A stretch of 9,726 nt of DNA, taken from contig PWVU01000077.1 in assembly GCA_003561715.1 (NCBI GenBank), forward strand, positions 1 through 9,726, written 5' to 3'. The notes under the pieces were generated by a model. That model had not been told where the DNA came from. It saw only the letters and a list, made by a program, of their open reading frames with translations, and ran no database searches. Both the position numbers and the translations under genes were made by a program. Positions within the stretch are counted from its first letter, which is position 1, and the number at the start of each line of letters is the position of its first letter. Below, in pieces: positions 5,854 to 9,726 of this stretch. Source of the DNA: Candidatus Kaiserbacteria bacterium (GTDB taxonomy: Bacteria; Patescibacteriota; Minisyncoccia; Phycocordibacterales; UBA12088).

Positions 5854-5876
5854 GGCGGCAAGTCCGACTTGCCGCC
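5854..5876. repeat. Perfect inverted repeat, 11-bp arms, 1-nt centre
   Basis: GGCGGCAAGTC (5854-5864), one C, then GACTTGCCGCC (5866-5876). It begins 36 nt after the hydrolase stop. There is no T-run on either side, so it is not a standard intrinsic terminator, but the GC-rich stem could form a strong 3' hairpin in RNA. The flank just left, ACAGCAAGTCTGGC (5844-5857), matches the arm of the second palindrome, ACAGCATGTCCGGC, at 12 of 14 positions. The gap 5818-5995 holds no gene. Confidence 0.85.
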
Positions 5877-5929
5877 TACCTCATTATCCGAAATTACCTT
5901 CCTCCCCAACGTACATACTGAAAGCATAT

Positions 5930-5965
5930 TTGTTACAGCATGTCCGGCCGGACATGCTGTAACAA
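5930..5965. repeat. Perfect 36-bp palindrome with no spacer
   Basis: Left arm TTGTTACAGCATGTCCGG (5930-5947) is followed directly by its exact reverse complement (5948-5965). It lies 30 nt beyond the stop of the minus-strand pseudouridine synthase gene, in the gap between convergent genes. No T-tract follows in either direction. It may be a 3' RNA stabiliser, a Rho-independent stop without U-tract, a protein-binding site, or a copy of a dispersed palindromic element. Confidence 0.9.
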
Positions 5966-5995
5966 GACTCACGCGGCGTGCAGATTTTTGTCAGA

Positions 5996-6697
5996 CTACA
6001 CAGGACGTGGGAGGAGTGGTGCGAGTTCTTCACGCGTCACTTTTCGCAACTGCCCCACTTTGAGAGCGCCGAGCTTGATCGCCCCGATACGCACACGCTT
6101 CAGTCGCGTCACCGTGTAGCCGAGATTCATACACATGCGCCGAATTTGATGTTTCTTCCCTTCCGTCAGGATGATGCTGAACGATTGCTCACCGGTTACT
6201 TTTACAATGCATGGCTTGGTGACATAGCCCTCAATATCGACCCCGCGCTCCATAAGACGCGTAAAATTGCTTTTGAGCGGTTTGTGCACCGTTACCCGAT
6301 ACTCTTTTTCATGCTTTTTGTCGGGATCCAATAGCTTGCCGGTAATACGTCCGTCATTGGTAAGTATGATGAGTCCGGTCGAGTCCTTGTCGAGACGCCC
6401 GATCGGAAATACGCCTAGCACACCATGATCACACTTGATGCGCTGTTCGATCGACTCATCTCCACCGTCGCTGGTAACACTGATGATACCCTTTGGCTTA
6501 TGATACGCATAGTAGACATACGACCTCTGTGAGACTCGCGCTACCGCAACCTTGTCACGCTCTTCCACTATATCGGTCACAACCGCTTTCTTTCGGTTTA
6601 TAGTAACCAGTCCCTGCTTGATCATCTCGGTTGCGCCGCGCCTGCTTGCATAGCCTTTGTGTGCAAGATATTTTCCAATGCGAATGGGATATTCCAT
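5996..6697 (-). CDS. rluF: rRNA pseudouridine synthase, RluF/RluB group
   Basis: Converts specific uridines of 23S rRNA (in RluF, a site near the peptidyl transferase centre; tRNA is also possible) to pseudouridine in the cytoplasm. Numbered from ATG 6697 (233 residues): an S4 RNA-binding domain at about 5-50 (RIGKYLAHKGYASRRGATEM), YHKPKGIISVTSD at 65-77, the catalytic motif GRLDKDSTGLIILTNDG with D103, then HEKEYRV, and the C-terminal GKKHQIRRMC and LGYTVTRLKRVRIG segments. The HEKEYxVTV and CxxxGYxVTxLxRxRI pattern is closest to RluF. A frame open to GTG 6739 adds 14 residues with no domain content; TATTGT ends 6 nt before ATG 6697, which favours the shorter form. The exact target base is inferred. 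Confidence 0.92.
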   Translation of the reverse strand: MEYPIRIGKYLAHKGYASRRGATEMIKQGLVTINRKKAVVTDIVEERDKVAVARVSQRSYVYYAYHKPKGIISVTSDGGDESIEQRIKCDHGVLGVFPIGRLDKDSTGLIILTNDGRITGKLLDPDKKHEKEYRVTVHKPLKSNFTRLMERGVDIEGYVTKPCIVKVTGEQSFSIILTEGKKHQIRRMCMNLGYTVTRLKRVRIGAIKLGALKVGQLRKVTREELAPLLPRPV

Positions 6698-6703
6698 GCA
6701 TGC

Positions 6704-6709
6704 ACAATA
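6704..6709 (-). promoter_or_regulatory. -10-like element TATTGT for the pseudouridine synthase gene
   Basis: TATTGT on the minus strand with 6 nt to ATG 6697. It lies inside the extension that a GTG 6739 start would translate, and so argues for the shorter protein and a leaderless mRNA. Confidence 0.45.
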
Positions 6710-6763
6710 CGCCAACACACCCCAATGCGCAACGAGCACTCAGAAAATACGAGTCGGACATAC

Positions 6764-7747
6764 TCAACCCAACAGCATAAGCGCGACACTCAAATATATG
6801 ACAACACTCAAAATATCTTGCGTGATCGTAGCGATCGGACCGCTCGCATTCGCCGGATCGAAAGAAAGCTTTGCAAAGAGATACGGCACCAAGAGACCGC
6901 TGAAAAGCGCGGAGATTGACGCGCCCATAAGTGCGAGCGCAAGCACCACGCTCACCATCAACTCACCATAGAGCACTAACGAAGCAACAAACAAGAGCGC
7001 TGATAATACCCCTCCCAAAAGCCCCACAACCACCGCATGTCGCAATGCGTAGGGAGCAAACGAGAGTGTCGGGGTCAATGCCAAGTCCCGAATGATAAAG
7101 GTGGCTATCTGCGTACCGATAGCGTCCGCAAGGTATACAATCAGCGGGATGAACGCGGCAAGAATGAGATACTCGGACAAAATCTCTTCAAAACCACTGA
7201 TAATTCCCGCCGTTGCAATACCACCAAACAGCCCGATCACCAGCCACGGTATGCGGTGGCGAAATGCTCGGGTGATGGGAATAGCAAGAATAGTTTCATA
7301 CCCGGCCGCTCGATCGACACCTCCCAACTTTGCCAGGTTTTCGGTCGCCTCATGATCCAAGATGCGCAGGATATCATCAGCGGCAACCACCCCAAGTAAG
7401 TGACGCGACGCATCAATGACCGGTATCGCTTTGATATTGTGCTTGAGTGCAAGAAGCGCAATACGCTCTTGATCAGTATGAGCACGAACAGTCACCAGCG
7501 TACGCGATAGCACTTCAGCGACCGGAGCGTTGCGCTCTGCGCTAAATAGATCCTTGATCGACAATACACCTACTAAGACCTCCCGCTCATCAAGTGCATA
7601 GAGATAGTCAATAGTATCGAGTTGTTTAGCGTGTTCAAGTAGATATTGTTCGACTTCGCGCACCAATGCACTCACTGAGACACGTGGGACGTTTTCGGTC
7701 ATCAGCCTCCCTGCGGATTCGGGAGGGTAGATATGGCGTTCTCTCAT
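6764..7747 (-). CDS. mgtE: MgtE-type magnesium channel/transporter lacking the N domain
   Basis: Magnesium uptake channel of the MgtE/SLC41 family. Numbered from ATG 7747 (327 residues): PPESAGRLMTENV (8-20) opens a pair of CBS domains (about 16-70 and 75-135) that in MgtE sense Mg2+ and gate the pore. A linker follows, then a five-helix membrane domain (about 167-327) with RIPWLVIGLFGG, FIPLIVYLADAIGTQ and the family signature FDPANASGP (296-304). Usual MgtE proteins are about 450 residues because of an N-terminal superhelical domain, absent here. The usual GGNAGSQ of the pore segment reads ADAIGTQ. The frame extends to GTG 7798, but TATACT ends 7 nt before ATG 7747 and overlaps that extension, so the ATG is preferred. 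The stop is TGA, showing TGA is a real stop here. Confidence 0.92.
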   Translation of the reverse strand: MRERHIYPPESAGRLMTENVPRVSVSALVREVEQYLLEHAKQLDTIDYLYALDEREVLVGVLSIKDLFSAERNAPVAEVLSRTLVTVRAHTDQERIALLALKHNIKAIPVIDASRHLLGVVAADDILRILDHEATENLAKLGGVDRAAGYETILAIPITRAFRHRIPWLVIGLFGGIATAGIISGFEEILSEYLILAAFIPLIVYLADAIGTQIATFIIRDLALTPTLSFAPYALRHAVVVGLLGGVLSALLFVASLVLYGELMVSVVLALALMGASISALFSGLLVPYLFAKLSFDPANASGPIATITQDILSVVIYLSVALMLLG

Positions 7748-7754
7748 TACACAC

Positions 7755-7760
7755 AGTATA
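7755..7760 (-). promoter_or_regulatory. -10-like element TATACT for the mgtE-like gene
   Basis: TATACT on the minus strand, 7 nt before ATG 7747, in the 65-nt gap after the VTT protein gene. It lies within the stretch a GTG 7798 start would translate and supports the shorter start. Confidence 0.6.
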
Positions 7761-7812
7761 GCGTCGAATAGGCGAGTTCGAGCATACGTTCTCCCCACAA
7801 CTTCCGCACAAC

Positions 7813-8466
7813 CTACATATCGAGATAGTACTTAACGCCTAGTACCACCATCACAAAAAGCACGTAACTCATTGCGAGGGTCACCATCGTACTTACTGAA
7901 GACGTAAAGATACTATCGCCAAGCCACGGATGAACAATTACCGAAGGTACTAAGCCCAGCATAGTGCCCGATACAAAATCGCGCGGTCGCACACATGAAA
8001 GACCAAGCAAGTAACTGGAAGGCCCTTTCGGCAAAAGTGGCGCCATGCGCATGAAAAATACTGCAGCAAAGCCGCTTCGACGAAGTTTCTTATCATACTC
8101 AAACAACTGATGTGCATGCCCCTCAAGCCACTGTTCTACCCGTTGTTCTCCCAGAAGCCGCGTGATGGTAAACGCTATATAAGCACTGCTAGCTGTTGCA
8201 CAGAACGCAACGATACTGCCAACAAGCGGACCGAACAGCACCCCCGAAAGCACCATGATCGGGGTACTTGGAAATAACAAAAGCATTGCGAGCATTGCAC
8301 CAATTGCAAACAGTACCGGTCCGAGCACCGGCAATGATTCAAGAAGTGCTCGCGCGTCTGCTATATACTCGGGTACATACCAGGCGATAAGCGCCAGTAT
8401 CCCGAGCCCGACGAGCGCCAAAAAACTCAGCACGAGGTGTGCGCGGTGAATGTGGACAAATCGCAT
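7813..8466 (-). CDS. TVP38/TMEM64 family (VTT domain) membrane protein
   Basis: A 217-residue integral membrane protein of the VTT/DedA-like superfamily (COG0398), whose eukaryotic relatives are lipid scramblases; bacterial members are linked to envelope lipid balance, but the substrate is not settled. Seen: an N-terminal helix (about 11-31), then the VTT core with LLLFPSTPIMVLSGVLFGPLVG (62-83, the G-rich re-entrant segment), the cytoplasmic stretch EQWLEGH, the conserved RMAPLLPKGPSSYLLGLS (140-157), DFVSGTMLGLVPS (163-175) and a final helix (about 193-212). Length is typical. Start ATG 8466 has CATACT 7 nt upstream, and AAAAGGT directly before it could act as a weak ribosome site. It follows the metallo-hydrolase gene by 24 nt and may also be read from it. 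Confidence 0.9.
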   Translation of the reverse strand: MRFVHIHRAHLVLSFLALVGLGILALIAWYVPEYIADARALLESLPVLGPVLFAIGAMLAMLLLFPSTPIMVLSGVLFGPLVGSIVAFCATASSAYIAFTITRLLGEQRVEQWLEGHAHQLFEYDKKLRRSGFAAVFFMRMAPLLPKGPSSYLLGLSCVRPRDFVSGTMLGLVPSVIVHPWLGDSIFTSSVSTMVTLAMSYVLFVMVVLGVKYYLDM

Positions 8467-8473
8467 ACCTTTT

Positions 8474-8479
8474 AGTATG
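8474..8479 (-). promoter_or_regulatory. -10-like element CATACT for the VTT protein gene
   Basis: CATACT on the minus strand, 7 nt before ATG 8466. It lacks the first consensus T, so it is weaker than the others, but the spacing is the same. Confidence 0.4.
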
Positions 8480-8490
8480 CGATGTCATGC

Positions 8491-9153
8491 CTACGCAGGC
8501 AAGCGGGCTGCGACAAATGTATCGAGATCTTGTGCTTGCAGGAACCTATTGTGTTTTTTTTCATACGCAAGATCAGAGTATGGACGCGAACCATACTCAT
8601 GTCCCGGATACACCTCAGTCGCTTCCGGCAACGCCTTAAGCCGTTGCAGGCTTTCGTATAATGCATTGACATGCTCGAAAGTGGTGCGTCCACATCCTTC
8701 CACAAAGAGCGTATCGCCTGATATAAGCTTGGGAATGCCATCAACGCTTTGGTGCGCATCGATATACAAACAGATCGAATCATCACTATGCCCGGGTGTA
8801 TGCAGAACGTGGATGTTGACTTCATCAAGCGGCACGGTATCTCCTTCTGCAATACACCGTACAAGCTCCGCAGGTGTGTCGACTCTTTTTGCACCCAGCG
8901 TGTGCACATATACCGGCACTGTGTAGCTCGCCAACACATCACGTAACCGCTCGATATGATCGAAATGTGTGTGAGTAATAACGATACCGACAAGGGTGAG
9001 TGATTGACGTTGCAATTCCCTGAACACAAGGTCAATATCTCCCGACGGATCAACCAATAGCGCGTTTCGATTAGACGAGGAAACGAGAAGGTAAGAAAGA
9101 TTTGCATCATAACCACCAACGGCAAGTTGCATGACTGAAACAGTGTGTTCCAT
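8491..9153 (-). CDS. Metallo-beta-lactamase-fold hydrolase (GloB/ETHE1-like)
   Basis: Cytoplasmic binuclear metal hydrolase of the glyoxalase II/persulfide dioxygenase-like branch. Numbered from ATG 9153 (220 residues): THTHFDH (60-66) supplies H61, H63, D65 and H66; HTPGHS has H122; SGDTLFVEGCGRT (145-157) has D147; and VYPGHEYG has H185. All seven metal ligands of the fold are present. The C-terminal end EKKHNRFLQ echoes the ExxNPFL tail of the family, but the glyoxalase II helical substrate domain is missing, so hydroxyacylglutathione as substrate is doubtful; a thioester or persulfide is possible. ATG 9174 adds seven residues but lies upstream of the TATACT element at 9165-9170, so 9153 is chosen; ATG 9132 (MQLAVGGY) also matches the family's usual beginning. 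Confidence 0.9.
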   Translation of the reverse strand: MEHTVSVMQLAVGGYDANLSYLLVSSSNRNALLVDPSGDIDLVFRELQRQSLTLVGIVITHTHFDHIERLRDVLASYTVPVYVHTLGAKRVDTPAELVRCIAEGDTVPLDEVNIHVLHTPGHSDDSICLYIDAHQSVDGIPKLISGDTLFVEGCGRTTFEHVNALYESLQRLKALPEATEVYPGHEYGSRPYSDLAYEKKHNRFLQAQDLDTFVAARLPA

Positions 9154-9164
9154 AGAATAGCGTA

Positions 9165-9173
9165 AGTATACCA
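9165..9173 (-). promoter_or_regulatory. Extended -10 element TGG-TATACT for the metallo-hydrolase gene
   Basis: TATACT (9170-9165, minus strand) preceded by TGG. It ends 11 nt before ATG 9153, giving a leader of only 4-5 nt. It overlaps the alternative ATG 9174 region, which argues against that start. Confidence 0.55.
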
Positions 9174-9194
9174 TCTACACGCAAGCGCTATGCA

Positions 9195-9237
9195 TACCAA
9201 CAAACCACAACACCCGCCGCTTACGCGACGGGTGTTG
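9195..9237 (-). terminator. Intrinsic-type terminator after the secreted protein gene
   Basis: On the minus strand CAACACCCGTCGC (9237-9225), loop GTAA, GCGGCGGGTGTTG (9220-9208): a 13-bp stem whose only non-Watson-Crick pair is G-U in this orientation, closed by a GNRA-type GUAA tetraloop. An imperfect T-rich tail, TGGTTTGTTGG, follows to about 9197. It begins 24 nt after the stop of the gene at 9262. On the plus strand the same site would carry a C-A mismatch, so the minus direction is favoured. Confidence 0.75.
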
Positions 9238-9261
9238 CACCATGACAGACAGCTATCCTAT

Positions 9262-9726
9262 CTATCGGGTGAAGAAGATCGGATTCTGATTGTCCAAAGA
9301 GGGATTCCACGTGAATGATCCGTGGGTCAGTTCGACGATCTCAGCTTTGTAATTGCCACTTGGCGCAAACAGGATCGATTGCGAAATCTGACCACTGAAA
9401 TTAGACAACAATGTGTAATTCCAGCATTGATCACCGGCACTACAGTCAAAGATGCCGTCTCCGTTAGCATCTCGAATAATACGCAACTGAACTGAGGCTG
9501 AACTGACGACCGCATCAGCTGTGGTCAACTGTCCGTCATTATTTGAGTCACGACGGATGGTTGCAGAGACAGTAGGACCAAACCATCCTTGCGTCGCAAC
9601 CATTTGTTGTACGCCCATTGCGTTGGTGCCACCTCCTCCGCTCGGCGCGGTAAGTGTGACGGTCGCTGTTCGCTGATTGTTAGAGGAATTGTCATCGCTA
9701 ATGTTGTGCGATGCACGTAGCGTGTA
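9262..9726 (-). CDS. C-terminal part of a secreted/surface protein with DxNxDG motifs (5' end outside window)
   Basis: The frame is open from the right window edge to TAG at 9262, giving the last 154 residues. The first 26 residues look like the end of an Ig-like or CARDB-type beta domain (SDDNSSNNQRTATVTL). A Gly linker (APSGGGGTN) follows, then a domain with two Asp-rich loops, RRDSNNDGQLTTAD and RDANGDGIFD, of the type that binds calcium in EF-hand/dockerin-like and thrombospondin-3-like repeats. Two Cys (DCSAGDQC) could form a disulfide, which fits an exported protein in a cell that has DsbB. No C-terminal anchor or sorting signal is seen; the chain ends NPIFFTR. An exported cell-surface role is inferred. 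The ATGs inside (such as 9618) are not true starts, because coding continues upstream. A strong hairpin terminator follows. Confidence 0.75.
   Translation of the reverse strand, partial: YTLRASHNISDDNSSNNQRTATVTLTAPSGGGGTNAMGVQQMVATQGWFGPTVSATIRRDSNNDGQLTTADAVVSSASVQLRIIRDANGDGIFDCSAGDQCWNYTLLSNFSGQISQSILFAPSGNYKAEIVELTHGSFTWNPSLDNQNPIFFTR

Noticed and set aside
5854..5965. CRISPR array or integron site from the inverted repeats
   Set aside because: Only two dissimilar palindromes without regular spacers, no cas or integrase gene; no attC-like arrangement.
5978..6334. 118-codon plus-strand frame
   Set aside because: Antisense of the pseudouridine synthase gene; no recognisable domain.
6764..6766. 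TGA recoded as glycine (Gracilibacteria/SR1 code)
   Set aside because: Reading through TGA at the end of mgtE gives no family sequence, and conserved domains show no in-frame TGA; all other stops are TAG or TAA.
7748..7798. GTG 7798 start for the MgtE-like protein
   Set aside because: The extension has no domain content and contains the TATACT element that fits ATG 7747.
8472..9203. 243-codon minus-strand frame longer than the MBL gene
   Set aside because: It overlaps the metallo-hydrolase in another frame of the same strand; only the 8491-9153 frame carries the full set of metal-binding motifs.

Overview
The window reads as a chromosome fragment of a Candidate Phyla Radiation (Patescibacteria, most likely Parcubacteria-type) bacterium. 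This placement is an inference. It rests on compact, mostly single-strand gene packing, short versions of familiar families (TspO without its first helix, MgtE without its N domain), a 33-residue Lys/Arg-rich protein of a kind I associate with this group, almost no Shine-Dalgarno sequences, and TAG as the commonest stop codon. TGA acts as a normal stop (end of the mgtE-like gene), so the code looks standard rather than the TGA=Gly code of Gracilibacteria.

Layout, left to right. 1-1810 (minus): P2-type cation ATPase, cut at the left edge before its C-terminal third. 1898-2449 (minus): DsbB-type quinone-linked disulfide oxidase. 2483-2887 (minus): TspO/MBR membrane protein. 2908-3258 (minus): small secreted protein of unknown function, preceded by a strong sigma70-type promoter and a 5' hairpin with a U-tract. 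3395-3708 (minus): two small genes that are easily missed, a 33-residue basic protein and a 42-residue single-span membrane protein. 3746-4900 (minus): family 1 glycosidase with altered active-site signatures. 5008-5817 (plus): membrane-anchored alpha/beta hydrolase, divergent from the glycosidase. 5818-5995: gene-free gap between convergent genes, holding two perfect inverted repeats. 5996-6697 (minus): RluF-like rRNA pseudouridine synthase. 6764-7747 (minus): short MgtE-type Mg2+ channel/transporter. 7813-8466 (minus): TVP38/VTT membrane protein. 8491-9153 (minus): metallo-beta-lactamase-fold hydrolase. 9208-9237: terminator hairpin. 9262-9726 (minus): C-terminal end of a secreted or surface protein with Asp-rich calcium-loop motifs, cut at the right edge.

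No single pathway joins the genes; this looks like ordinary core/accessory chromosome with an envelope bias (ion pump, Mg2+ channel, DsbB, TspO, VTT, secreted proteins). I see no mobile element, CRISPR array, tRNA or rRNA. The most informative pattern is regulatory. Nearly every gene, even when closely packed on one strand, has its own -10-like hexamer ending 6-8 nt before the start codon, which predicts leaderless mRNAs and separate promoters rather than long operons. That pattern also decides several start codons. Other points to check are the leader/hairpin arrangements ahead of two genes, the paired palindromes between convergent genes, and the glycosidase active-site changes.
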